A stretch of DNA of 64,000 bases from the NCBI GenBank assembly GCA_003216715.1, contig QCIK01000005.1, positions 1-64,000 on the forward strand, in the 5' to 3' direction. A program made the translations under genes and the position numbers. This document shows positions 46,486 to 55,126 of this stretch, piece after piece. Source of the stretch: Prochlorococcus sp. AG-402-L09 (GTDB lineage Bacteria > Cyanobacteriota > Cyanobacteriia > PCC-6307 > Cyanobiaceae). The notes beneath the pieces are model-generated. The model ran no database searches. It was not told where the DNA came from and was given only the letters and a program-made list of their open reading frames with translations. How positions within the stretch are numbered: position 1 is the first letter of the stretch; every line of letters starts with the position of its first letter.

Positions 46486-47594
46486 TGAGTCGTTTTTATG
46501 ACATTATCGTTGTAGGTGCTGGTATTTCTGGATGTACTTTTGCATCATCTTTCAATAAAAGATTTTCTGATGCATCCATATTATTGGTTGAATATGGAAG
46601 GCGACTTGGCGGCAGGTCAACAACGAGAAAATCAAGAAAAAATAAAAATTTTATATTTGATCATGGATTGCCAGCAATCAGCTTTAGTGAAAATATTTCA
46701 AATGACTTATTTTCAATAATTTCTCCATTAATAAAGTCAAAAAAATTGATTGATATAACTCAAGATATTTTAGTGATTAATGAATTTGGCAAAATATATC
46801 ATGCAGACAGCAATGAGAAAGTTTATAGGAGTTTACCTTTTATGATCAATTTTTGTGATGCAATAATTAGTCAATCTAGTAATCCAAAAAAAATTAATTT
46901 TTTATTTCAATCATTGACTAAAACAATTAGACGTAGGAATGATTTATGGGAGTTAAAAATTAATGATAAAAGATTAGTTAACTGTAAAAATTTAGTTATT
47001 TCAAGTTCTCTAATAGCGCACCCACGATGTTTAGGGATTTTGAATATCAATTCTTTGCCACTTAGAGATGCGGTTAAGGAAGGTAATGATAAGACTATAG
47101 ATTCTTTACTTAGTATAATAAATAAGCAAGAATATATAAAGAGAAAAAATTATATTTTTTATGTATCCAATTCTAAAACTGTGAGTAATTTTAAGTACAA
47201 ATATCTACAACTATATTTTTCAAAAGCTATTAGGGATGATTTTAATTTTGAAAGAATAATTTTTCAAGGACAGTCTGATGGATCGATGATTATAGTCTTA
47301 CACTGTTTTTATATTAATAAATTTATTGGTGATAATGATAATAGAATTATTGAATCTTTAATGATGATTTTTTGTAACCAAAATAAGTTCTTAGATTTAT
47401 TTATGCAAGCTAAACTTTTCGATATAATGTATTGGAGAGCATCTCAACCTATTAATAACTTAGTATCTAAGGAATTACAGTGGTCTTCTATTAGTAATAT
47501 TGGATTTTGTGGAGATTGGTTTGATTTTGAGGGTTGTTCACGTGTAGAGGCCGCTATGAATAGTTCAATCAGATTATCCCAATTAATTAGCTGA
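46485..47594 (+). CDS. FAD-dependent amine oxidase / renalase-like protein
   Basis: 369 aa. Rossmann VVGAGISGCTFASSFNKRF at residues 9-27, then LVEYGRRLGGRSTTR, the dinucleotide-binding and GGRxxT motifs of the amine-oxidase and renalase families, and C-terminal IGFCGDWFDFEGCSRVEAAMNSS for FAD. The middle is AT-rich and divergent. Substrate unknown. Translationally coupled to the secreted protein gene. Confidence 0.8.
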   Translation: MSRFYDIIVVGAGISGCTFASSFNKRFSDASILLVEYGRRLGGRSTTRKSRKNKNFIFDHGLPAISFSENISNDLFSIISPLIKSKKLIDITQDILVINEFGKIYHADSNEKVYRSLPFMINFCDAIISQSSNPKKINFLFQSLTKTIRRRNDLWELKINDKRLVNCKNLVISSSLIAHPRCLGILNINSLPLRDAVKEGNDKTIDSLLSIINKQEYIKRKNYIFYVSNSKTVSNFKYKYLQLYFSKAIRDDFNFERIIFQGQSDGSMIIVLHCFYINKFIGDNDNRIIESLMMIFCNQNKFLDLFMQAKLFDIMYWRASQPINNLVSKELQWSSISNIGFCGDWFDFEGCSRVEAAMNSSIRLSQLIS

Positions 47595-47718
47595 AACTTA
47601 TTCCCTTTAGAATTATATAGAATTCTAGACTTGCTGATTTAAAATTTTATTTTTCTATCTATTGACTTTTTATAAAAACTTATTAGCTTGATGTAGTAAA
47701 TAAAACTAATTTGATAGG

Positions 47719-47892
47719 ATGACTTCTTCGACTTTATCTATTAACAGTAAAAGAAGTACTTTTGATATAACGATTTTAATTCATCCATTTAAGTTTTTTA
47801 TTATTAATACCATCGTAGCTTTCATTTTTTTATTTATTGCCATTGAAGAAATTGAATGGGCTTTATTTTCAGTTCTTGTTAAAAATAGATGA
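47719..47892 (+). CDS. 57-aa membrane protein
   Basis: MTSSTLSINSKRSTFDITIL, then one long hydrophobic helix (FKFFIINTIVAFIFLFIAI) and a short IEEIEWALFSVLVKNR tail. Too short for the ORF track. Plausible by composition. No homology recognised. Confidence 0.5.
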   Translation: MTSSTLSINSKRSTFDITILIHPFKFFIINTIVAFIFLFIAIEEIEWALFSVLVKNR

Positions 47893-48024
47893 TTTTATTA
47901 TTGATAATACATCTTCGTATATAAAAAAAATATTTTAAGTTTATTAAAATTCTGGAAAATACATGTATTACTGCTTGCTTTATTCGTGTGTAATAGATAT
48001 ACATGATTTATATTCTTCTTTATT

Positions 48025-48297
48025 ATGATTACGCTCGTTTTTCTACTCGTTCTCGGATTGGCTGGGTGGACTGTCTCAACATTAATGAGTAAAGGCAAGC
48101 ATCAAGATGAAATTCAAAAAGAATTAGGAAATATATTTGAGAGCTTTAAGTATCTAGTGGCTTCTGTTACGTCTCTTGTAAAGTTATTGATGAAGGATTC
48201 TATTGCCTCTGCTAAAGATGATGACTTTGGGCCTATGAAGTCTAATGTTATTGATCTTCTTAAGCTTGAAAAGAAAGATAAAGAGGAAGCTGCTTAA
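48025..48297 (+). CDS. Small membrane-anchored helical protein
   Basis: 90 aa. N-terminal helix ITLVFLLVLGLAGWTVSTLM, then a helical amphipathic tail (IQKELGNIFESFKYLVASVTSLVK, quoted in part) ending in an acidic/Lys-rich KKDKEEAA. Probably a membrane anchor plus a short coiled coil. Function unknown. Confidence 0.65.
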   Translation: MITLVFLLVLGLAGWTVSTLMSKGKHQDEIQKELGNIFESFKYLVASVTSLVKLLMKDSIASAKDDDFGPMKSNVIDLLKLEKKDKEEAA

Positions 48298-48343
48298 TTA
48301 TTACTTAATTTTTATACTCAATACTTCTTCTTTCAGTTAAATA

Positions 48344-48646
48344 CTAGCTTCTTCTAATCCATGAAGGTGCTCCCGAGAACCATTCTCCAAGATCATCTTT
48401 CTCTGGATTGTAAGTGGAATGTGGGTCAGGTGAACATAAATCTAGTCCATTCAATAATTTGTCTATTGGATTGTTGCTAATTTTGTTTCTTTGCATATGT
48501 GATGCTTTTCGTAACCAAGAAGATACGTTTTGATTACGCGATGCAAATTTGTTTATATAAATTCTCTCTTCAAGACTTACTTCATTACCTTGACTGATTC
48601 TAATTAATATTTCTTGTATTCGAATTCTAGTGGATGTGGAAAGCAT
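48344..48646 (-). CDS. Small conserved-looking hypothetical protein
   Basis: 100 aa. Helical N-terminus (TRIRIQEILIRISQGNEVSL), then SSWLRKASHMQR and a C-terminal GLDLCSPDP...EWFSGAPSWIRRS. It has the feel of a conserved picocyanobacterial small protein, but no function is known to me. Confidence 0.65.
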   Translation of the reverse strand: MLSTSTRIRIQEILIRISQGNEVSLEERIYINKFASRNQNVSSWLRKASHMQRNKISNNPIDKLLNGLDLCSPDPHSTYNPEKDDLGEWFSGAPSWIRRS

Positions 48647-48757
48647 GCAATCTTTTATATTTTTTTATTTCTAGCTTGTAATAGATAAAGTGCAAGACAA
48701 CTAGATAAAAATTTAGAATTTATTAAAAAACCTTTCAAATTAGTAAACTGAGATGAT

Positions 48758-49171
48758 CTATGAATCTTTATGTAGTCTATTTTGCCTATTTTTCTTAACC
48801 TCTCCTCTTTTTTTCTTTGATTCAACTCTTTTCCTTTTAGACGAATTAGTGGGTGTTGTAGGTTTTCTTACTTTTTTTTCTGATATTATTATATCTTTTA
48901 TAAGAGAGATTAATTTTTCTATAGCTAACTTTCTATTTTCATATTGACTTCTTTTTTCTTTAACCTTTATATAAACACATCCATTATTAATTTTATTGTT
49001 AAATGCCTTTAACAGAAGATATTTTTGTGATGAATTTAATGCTTTTGAATTATGAATGTTGAAAATTAACTCAACTTGAGTTTCTATTTTGTTTACATTC
49101 TGACCACCAGGACCTGAAGAGCGTGAGAAACGCCATTTGATTTCATTATTTGGAATAATTAATTTTTTCAT
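48758..49171 (-). CDS. arfB: Alternative ribosome-rescue factor / peptidyl-tRNA hydrolase ArfB
   Basis: 137 aa. RSSGPGGQNVNKIETQVEL carries the catalytic GGQ (residues about 22-24) of class I release factors. The basic C-terminal tail (SKRKRVESKKKRGEVKKNRQ, quoted in part) is the ArfB hallmark that threads into the empty mRNA channel. It frees stalled ribosomes without mRNA, backing up the tmRNA system encoded 14 kb away. The plus-strand ORF at 48753 is a shadow. Confidence 0.9.
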   Translation of the reverse strand: MKKLIIPNNEIKWRFSRSSGPGGQNVNKIETQVELIFNIHNSKALNSSQKYLLLKAFNNKINNGCVYIKVKEKRSQYENRKLAIEKLISLIKDIIISEKKVRKPTTPTNSSKRKRVESKKKRGEVKKNRQNRLHKDS

Positions 49172-49314
49172 TGATTTCTAGACTCATGTTTTATTTGATC
49201 TACATATTTGTCATTATCATCGCACATATTATATGTTTTTAACTATTATTATACTTCTTATATTAATCTAATTCTTAGCTTCATATGTTAATAATAAAAA
49301 TCTTTCCTAATAGA

Positions 49315-49674
49315 TTATTTGTTATGCGAGAATTTCTTTAATATTTCTATTTCAATAATTTTTAATGTACTCTCCTCTGTCGCCTCAAGATCAATTAAAG
49401 GTGCCATTCCGTCATCAAATGCTTCTTTCCATCTAGGAGCACAAAGACACCAGTGATCACCTTTTTTTAATCCTGGAAATCCTATTTGAGGTGTGGAGAG
49501 ATCATTCCCTTGGGCTTTACTGTAAGAGAGAAACTGTTCGGTCATAACAGCACAGACTGTATGCATCCCTTGATCAGATATGTCTGTTTTGCATGACCCA
49601 TCTCGATACCATCCTGTCATTGGCTTGCAACTACAAGATTTTAGTTCAGTCCCTAAAACGTTTTTTTCAGACAT
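49315..49674 (-). CDS. DUF2237 protein
   Basis: 119 aa. NVLGTELKSCSCKPMTGWYRDG, GMHTVCAVMTEQFLSYSKAQ, GNDLSTPQIGFPGLKKGDHW and CLCAPRWKEAFDDGMAP reproduce the DUF2237 consensus with its conserved Cys residues, which may bind metal. Function of the family is unknown. Monocistronic. Confidence 0.9.
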   Translation of the reverse strand: MSEKNVLGTELKSCSCKPMTGWYRDGSCKTDISDQGMHTVCAVMTEQFLSYSKAQGNDLSTPQIGFPGLKKGDHWCLCAPRWKEAFDDGMAPLIDLEATEESTLKIIEIEILKKFSHNK

Positions 49675-50551
49675 GACTTTTTGCTTTAACTGCAGAATGA
49701 ATGAATGAACTAATTATATGATTAATAATATTAAAGATAAAAAAGAATATCTTCTAAACAATATAATTATTTTTGATTTAGCATGATAATTATTAAACTC
49801 TGAAGTTACTAATGATAAGAAATGAGAAATTTTAATTTAAATTTCTTTTTAAGTATTCAATTTGTGGCTATTTGTATAACATATTTTGAGTTATGATTGA
49901 CATTTTGAATTTCAATTATTGCCTATCATCCTAGTCTGCATCAGAGCTATTCAAAATATTCGCTTATAAATCATAAGCCTCATCATATTTTTTCATTTCT
50001 TGAGTATTTATTTCACATTCTCTCCATCTGGCTTTTTGATTTCATATTTCATCTTGCGTTGGAAAGTTTTAATGATAATAAGTAATCTTTTTCGTATTCT
50101 CATTATATATGCTCAATTTATTCGGTTTCTTAAGATAAAGATTTGGAGTATTTAATTTTTATATTTTGGGAAGTGACTGGAGTTTGACTTTCATGTTTAA
50201 TCTAAAATTTCAAAAAGTCCTTATCTATTTTAGTTTTTTAAGCTATTCCACTTCATAAGGTGTATAGTATATTAGTACTACGCACTCTAGAAGTGGAAAT
50301 TCTTGCAATTCTTTTGATTCTGCAAAGTATTCTTTTGATTACTTCAGGAAACTTTGTTGTTCCGTTCTCTAATTAAATTAATTTTTTAAGTACTCTTCGA
50401 AGCTTGATAAGAGGATGGTTTGATTTTTAAAAACGTCAATTTTCATCGAATATAATAAATAATAGTCAAAATCAGAAAAAGTTAACTATTCATCCCTTGG
50501 CGAAAACTTTTGCACAACAAACTAATCGTAGGTATTCCGATCTCTGAATAC
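49675..50551. other. Gene-poor stretch
   Basis: 880 bases of AT-rich DNA. The only hint is a GTG-start frame at 50293-50376 reading MEILAILLILQSILLITSGN..., a possible 27-aa membrane peptide, which I do not call. Directly before the Hli gene a short frame reads LAKTFAQQTNRRYSDL and stops at 50546, six bases before the Hli start; it may be a lost Hli N-terminus. Confidence 0.4.
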
Positions 50552-50695
50552 ATGAACTGTTGGTTAACTTTAAATTTTTATAAACCAATAAATTTTGGTG
50601 TTGAGGGTTTTAACGGATTAATGGCAATGTTAGGTATTTTTGCCGGTATAGGCGCCTATGCCATTACAGGTCAAGTAATTCCTGGTATTTTTTAA
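50552..50695 (+). CDS. hli: High-light-inducible (Hli/SCP) protein, short form
   Basis: 47 aa from the ATG at 50552. The track extends to a TTG at 50510. NFGVEGFNGLMAMLGIFAGIG contains the exact chlorophyll-binding motif ExxNGxxAMxG (EGFNGLMAMLG), then AYAITGQVIPGIF. One helix in the thylakoid membrane, binding chlorophyll and carotenoid in photoprotection. The N-terminus is poor and the preceding frame holds a basic peptide that would suit a longer protein, so a frameshifted start is possible. Confidence 0.75.
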   Translation: MNCWLTLNFYKPINFGVEGFNGLMAMLGIFAGIGAYAITGQVIPGIF

Positions 50696-51155
50696 TTAAA
50701 AAAACAAGTTAGTAAACGATTTACCTATTAACTAGTTTTTTATTTAGCAGAAACTAATATTTTTGTATTTGATACAATTTAGCTTTACAACTTATTTTTT
50801 CAATTCGTTTAGCTTGCTGATTTATTCTTTCACTGTCTGACCTAAAATTGTTAAAAACATAATAAATGCCCTCTCTATGATTCGGTCTGTAGGTTCGGGA
50901 GTGGATAACAACTCATGCATTTATATACTCATGAAATTCACATTAGAAGTACTTTTCTATCGAGATATCATTGTCAATGAGTGTCAGAACAAAATATCTA
51001 CATCTTTTCTTTTGTGATTCCTCTATTTAAAGAGACCTTTCTTATTCTTTATTTATAATCAAATCTTTTTTTTTTTTGAAATTTTTGACCTAATTTATCG
51101 ACATAGATTATTTTTTGACTATTCTCTGTATATGTTTATCTACGGAGGTGATCCA

Positions 51156-51257
51156 TTGTCGCATCTACCAATCGGTCAAGAGTCAATGGTAATGAGAAAT
51201 ACATTTTTTTCTGTTGCTCCTGCCTTGAAGGGTTTTATTATTAATAGATTTATATAG
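51156..51257 (+). CDS. Tiny ORF with strong Shine-Dalgarno
   Basis: CGGAGGTGATCC precedes a TTG that opens MSHLPIGQESMVMRNTFFSV (33 aa, partly quoted). A near-perfect anti-16S match (GGAGGTGATC) is notable here, but the start codon and the short length keep it uncertain. A terminator follows at 51282. Confidence 0.3.
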   Translation: MSHLPIGQESMVMRNTFFSVAPALKGFIINRFI

Positions 51258-51281
51258 TCAAATCTATCTATTAATTGTTTA

Positions 51282-51308
51282 GCCAGTTACTATGTAACTG
51301 GCTTTTTT
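51282..51308 (+). terminator. Strong intrinsic terminator
   Basis: GCCAGTTAC TAT GTAACTGGC is a perfect 9-bp stem with a 3-nt loop, followed by TTTTTT. No large gene precedes it on this strand; the tiny ORF at 51156, the hli gene or an unseen sRNA may use it. Confidence 0.8.
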
Positions 51309-51346
51309 GTTGCTTTATTTTCTTCTACCGATCTTCTTGAACCATA

Positions 51347-51390
51347 AATTTTTCGACTCAAGAATTTTTCGACTCAAGAATTTTTCGACT
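51347..51390. repeat. 16-bp tandem repeat, 2.75 copies
   Basis: AATTTTTCGACTCAAG occurs twice in full and once in part, head to tail. It lies between a terminator and the 51452 gene, within the upstream region of the latter. Confidence 0.85.
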
Positions 51391-51451
51391 ATCTATTGAT
51401 ATATCTTTTTAAAGGGTTATTCTATAAGTATATTAGTTATTGTTGATTTCG

Positions 51452-51610
51452 ATGTCTAATGAAGAAAAAATTGAAATAGCCGAGCAACGGATAATTGAGT
51501 TGAAAACCTTAATAAATCACTGGAAGACAAGTAATATCTCATCAAGAAAATCTACTTTAGATTTTGTGGAAGCAATTCTATCTGAAAGACAAAGTTCTAA
51601 AGCAGCTTGA
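51452..51610 (+). CDS. 52-aa soluble helical protein
   Basis: MSNEEKIEIAEQRIIELKTL, LINHWKTSN, STLDFVEAILSERQSSKAA. Charged and helical, possibly one coiled coil. Missed by the ORF track because of length. Composition supports translation; function unknown. Confidence 0.55.
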   Translation: MSNEEKIEIAEQRIIELKTLINHWKTSNISSRKSTLDFVEAILSERQSSKAA

Positions 51611-51684
51611 TTTCTTATGATTAGGTATTTTTCACTAAATATTCTTTGGATTGTTGGAGTAAGTAAGACGAATTAATTTATGTA

Positions 51685-52320
51685 TTGAATAATACAAGTA
51701 AGTTTATTGATAATAAAATTTACAGTAAAGAAGTTAAAAATAATTATAATATTATAAATTATCTTTTATATAAGAAAATGAAATATGGACTGCATTTAAA
51801 GGTAAAAGAATATTTTTGGAATAGTTTAAAAAGAATTAGTAATACTTTTAGTAATTTACGAGTTAATAATTTAGGTAATGGTTATATAAAATGCTTTTGG
51901 GAGCTCAGTCCTATTGACAGTTTTAGAATTGATTTAAGTAAAAGTTGTTTTTACGCGATTAGATGCTTTGATATAAGTAATAATAGAAATCAAAATAATT
52001 CAACTTGTATAATGAAAGAGATTGAGGTTAATAAATTTCAATCTTCTATTTCATTCCCAATTCCTATTAATAAAGGTGTATATTACTTCGAATTTGGCTA
52101 TCGAAAGAGAAATGGTGAATGGAGAAAGCTTGCTTATCAAACTCTAAACTTGGGATATAGGATAAAAAAAGTAATTCATAGATTTGATAATGATAATTGG
52201 TTTAATTCTAAAAATTTAAGTTCCAATACTCATTTAAGTTTCCATGAAGAGGCTTATCAAATGTCATTTAATTCACTTATTGGTGGCTCTGAAAAGATTA
52301 TTCATGATCAAAAAATATAA
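51685..52320 (+). CDS. DUF4912-like protein
   Basis: 211 aa from a TTG; the true start may be further in, at the Met of KKMKYGLHLKVKEY. The middle has the DUF4912 pattern: a Trp-containing strand (GYIKCFWELSPID), IRCFDISNN, and PINKGVYYFEFGYRKRNGEW. This domain is a carbohydrate-binding-like beta fold of unknown role in cyanobacteria. Very AT-rich. Confidence 0.55.
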   Translation: MNNTSKFIDNKIYSKEVKNNYNIINYLLYKKMKYGLHLKVKEYFWNSLKRISNTFSNLRVNNLGNGYIKCFWELSPIDSFRIDLSKSCFYAIRCFDISNNRNQNNSTCIMKEIEVNKFQSSISFPIPINKGVYYFEFGYRKRNGEWRKLAYQTLNLGYRIKKVIHRFDNDNWFNSKNLSSNTHLSFHEEAYQMSFNSLIGGSEKIIHDQKI

Positions 52321-52439
52321 AATATCAATCTTAAATATTTTTAATATAATTTTTTGTTTATTTAATTTTGATAATAGTTTACTTTTTTTAAATTATAGTT
52401 ATAAACTTAATATGATATTATTGTTCTCAGGAAGAGAGA

Positions 52440-52856
52440 ATGAATGACGATTTGCGACTTGTATCAATCTTAAAAACGCATAGTTTGAGTAAAATTGATA
52501 TTGATCAAATTCTTAATTATTTAGAGACGTTAGATTATGATCTACCGAATACTAGATATATCGGAACAATTATTTCAAAAAATGAACGGCTTGCAAAATA
52601 TTTTTTTTTAAGAGATCAATTAAAGATGGAAATTAATTCGTCAGATGAAACTTTTCACATAACTGAGATTCTAGACCAGTGCTTAGATTGGAGTGAGTTT
52701 TGGCGATTACTTGTTATTAAAAAAGGATTTTGTTGTATTAAATTATCTGGAGAGATATCTGCTAGAAAAAGATTTATTTTTTTATCTGGTCCTAATATTC
52801 TTTCAGGACCTTCTTCAGATCTCTCTGATTCAATATATGAAGATAACGATTATTGA
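52440..52856 (+). CDS. Hypothetical protein
   Basis: 138 aa. AGGAAGAGAG precedes the ATG. A helical N-terminus (LVSILKTHSLSKIDIDQIL) and C-terminal strand and acidic tail (SDLSDSIYEDNDY). No family recognised. The two other frames over it (52244, 52693) are shadows. Confidence 0.55.
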   Translation: MNDDLRLVSILKTHSLSKIDIDQILNYLETLDYDLPNTRYIGTIISKNERLAKYFFLRDQLKMEINSSDETFHITEILDQCLDWSEFWRLLVIKKGFCCIKLSGEISARKRFIFLSGPNILSGPSSDLSDSIYEDNDY

Positions 52857-52968
52857 TGATTGGTTTTATATTTATTTACTAATTTCTAGTACTTGGTCTT
52901 AATTTGTATCAATTATATTTAATTATTTTATTTTTATTTTTTTGTTTTAGGCTAGTCGTAGCATAAGG

Positions 52969-53640
52969 TTGATTTTGTCTACTTACTTAATTACAGGAGC
53001 AAATCGAGGCATTGGTCTAGAACTAGTTCGACAATTAAAAAATAGAGGTGAAGATGTAATTGCTACTTGTCGATCTACGTCTTCAGAATTAAATTCTTTG
53101 TCCGTGAGAGTTGAGTCAGGTATAGACGTTACCTCAGGTGACTCGGTTATTAAGCTTCGAGAGAATTTAAATGATACTAAAATTGATGTTTTGATACAAA
53201 ATGCTGGTATTGCAGAATTTAATTCTCTCTCTAACTTGGATCCGCAAAGTATAATTCATCAATTTGAGGTGAATGCGCTAAGCCCATTGTGTTTTGTACA
53301 AAGTATGCTCAGCCATCTTAGTCAATCTGCAAAAATAGCGTTAATAAGTAGTCGTATGGGTTCTATAGAGGATAATAGCTCTGGTGGTTCGTATGGATAC
53401 AGGATGTCTAAAGTAGCTTTGTGTATGGCTGGAAAATCTTTATCAGTAGATTTAAAGTCTAAAGATATTTCCGTGGCAATTTTACATCCTGGTTTAGTAA
53501 GTACTCGAATGACAGGGTTTACTTCAAATGGTATTCAACCTGAACAATCCGTCAAAGGACTGATTCAAAGAATTGATGAACTTACAATTGCAACTACTGG
53601 AACTTTCTGGCATTCCAATGGTGAGGTTTTACCCTGGTAG
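52969..53640 (+). CDS. Short-chain dehydrogenase/reductase
   Basis: 223 aa from a TTG. TGANRGIGLELVRQL is the cofactor loop, IQNAGIAEF the NAG motif, LISSRMGS and YGYRMSKVAL the catalytic Ser and YxxxK. The C-terminal LHPGLVSTRMTGFTSNGI matches SDR families that act on short carbonyls. Substrate unknown. Confidence 0.9.
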   Translation: MILSTYLITGANRGIGLELVRQLKNRGEDVIATCRSTSSELNSLSVRVESGIDVTSGDSVIKLRENLNDTKIDVLIQNAGIAEFNSLSNLDPQSIIHQFEVNALSPLCFVQSMLSHLSQSAKIALISSRMGSIEDNSSGGSYGYRMSKVALCMAGKSLSVDLKSKDISVAILHPGLVSTRMTGFTSNGIQPEQSVKGLIQRIDELTIATTGTFWHSNGEVLPW

Positions 53641-53712
53641 AAATTTTTTTATTTAATTACGCGTTTGTTTGTATAACTTAAATTTTATATATATTCTATT
53701 TTCTCTTTGAAT

Positions 53713-53982
53713 TTATAGTCTACCTAATGTTTTTCTTAATTTTTTAACAAAGCTAATACCAACTCCTGGTATGTTTAAAAGTTCTTCATCGGATGCTGAA
53801 ATAATTGACTCTGGTGTCATATATCCTGCTTCATAGAAATTATTGCAATTTTTTGCTCCTATTCCTGGAATAGATGTCAGGTTTTCACACCTATCTGATA
53901 AGCTTTGTTCCTCTCTATTGAAAAGACTTAAAATATTTGAAAGTTTTCTTTTCGTATTTAATAAAATTCTTTCGATGAACAT
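53713..53982 (-). CDS. Helix-hairpin-helix protein
   Basis: 89 aa. Two HhH hairpins, LTSIPGIGAKNCNNFYEAGY and LLNIPGVGISFVKKLRKTLG, after a basic N-terminus. Such pairs bind DNA or RNA backbones. The remainder (LSLFNREEQSLSDRCE) is short. Possibly a small DNA-binding protein or a fragment of a larger repair or topoisomerase-like gene. Confidence 0.65.
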   Translation of the reverse strand: MFIERILLNTKRKLSNILSLFNREEQSLSDRCENLTSIPGIGAKNCNNFYEAGYMTPESIISASDEELLNIPGVGISFVKKLRKTLGRL

Positions 53983-54236
53983 TTCTTTATCTAATGCTTA
54001 TACTTAAATATGCAGTAGATAAAACTTCTTGCAAGCATAAATATTTTCTTTTGATGATTGATTAACTAAATAATGGCATAAAATGTAGTATTAAATACAA
54101 AATAAGCTTAAATATATTTGTTTTTCTTATGCTTGAAATATATCTCATGAGTATTACTTGATAAGTCTTTCTTCTGCTACTTGACTTTGTATGGAGATCC
54201 TGCAAATTATTTTTAGATGTTATTTCTTTCCTTCAT

Positions 54237-54908
54237 TTGTTCATAACTGTATGTGGCCAAAAAGGTGGAGTAGCTAAAACTTGTACTTCAATCCATCTAG
54301 CAAGTGTTTGGTCTTATCAAGGTAAAAATGTTTGTCTAGTTGATGCTGATAGAAATCGATCTGCTCTGGCATATGCATCAAGAGGCAATCTCAAATTCAA
54401 TGTTGTCGCTGTAGAGGCGGCTGCTAAAGCAACAAGATTCTCGGAAATTGTTATAACTGATGGCCAAGCTAGTACTGATGAAGAAGAGTTGAAACACCTA
54501 GCAGCTGGTTCTGATTTAGTTCTTTTGCCTACAGCTCCAAAAGCAAGATCTGTTGAATTAACTGTTGAATTAGCATCTTTACTGAAGCAGTTAAATATTC
54601 CTCATGCAGTTTTACTTGTTAAAGTTGACTTGCGCCAAAAGAGAATTGCACTTGATGCAAGAGAAGCTCTGGAAAAATTCGATTTAACTGTATTAGAGGG
54701 CGATATTCCTTTATTGTCAGCCTTTGATAAAGCTGAAAACCAAGGTGCAGCAGTACTTGATGCAGTTGATGATAAAGGTCGATCCGATCCCAGGCGAATG
54801 TCAGGTTGGTCGGCCTATTGTTCTATTGCCAAACAAATTCAATGCCAGATTTCGAAGCCCTTGTTAGACATCAACAAACCAGTCGTAGGCCTGCCACTGA
54901 GCGCTTAA
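54237..54908 (+). CDS. ParA-family ATPase
   Basis: 223 aa from a TTG. Deviant Walker A GQKGGVAKT near residue 7, LVDADRNRSALAYASRG for Mg and nucleotide contacts, then LVLLPTAPKARSVELT. Shorter than chromosomal ParA, like the small MinD/ParA relatives that position cargo. No ParB nearby. Its 3' end overlaps a small membrane-protein gene by 67 bases in another frame. Confidence 0.85.
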   Translation: MFITVCGQKGGVAKTCTSIHLASVWSYQGKNVCLVDADRNRSALAYASRGNLKFNVVAVEAAAKATRFSEIVITDGQASTDEEELKHLAAGSDLVLLPTAPKARSVELTVELASLLKQLNIPHAVLLVKVDLRQKRIALDAREALEKFDLTVLEGDIPLLSAFDKAENQGAAVLDAVDDKGRSDPRRMSGWSAYCSIAKQIQCQISKPLLDINKPVVGLPLSA

Positions 54909-55078
54909 AAGTTGTTGCAAAACCCCCTATTTCTACGACACGCACTATCTCTGATGGGAAAAATTTGAGTACATTATTTTTTGGTGTTATTGGAGGGTTA
55001 TTGGGATCCATAATTGGAACAGGTCTAATTTTTTATCTTTCAGCTAAAGAATTGATAGATTTAAAAATTCTTTTTTAA
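54842..55078 (+). CDS. Small C-terminally anchored protein overlapping the ParA-like gene
   Basis: 78 aa from the ATG at 54842; the track begins at 54806. MPDFEALVRHQQTSRRPATE, then a basic linker, then one Gly-rich helix (LFFGVIGGLLGSIIGTGLIF, about 46-65). The first 67 bases lie inside the ParA-like gene, a tight coupling that suggests the two act together. It may be the membrane partner that recruits the ATPase. Confidence 0.6.
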   Translation: MPDFEALVRHQQTSRRPATERLKVVAKPPISTTRTISDGKNLSTLFFGVIGGLLGSIIGTGLIFYLSAKELIDLKILF

Positions 55079-55126
55079 CCTTTTATATTTATCAATTAGT
55101 ACCTAAATCTTAATTTATATATCAAC

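Noticed and set aside
52244-52902. ORFs 52244..52447 and 52693..52902
   Set aside because: Frame-shifted shadows of the 51685 and 52440 genes with low-complexity Phe/Ile/Leu text.
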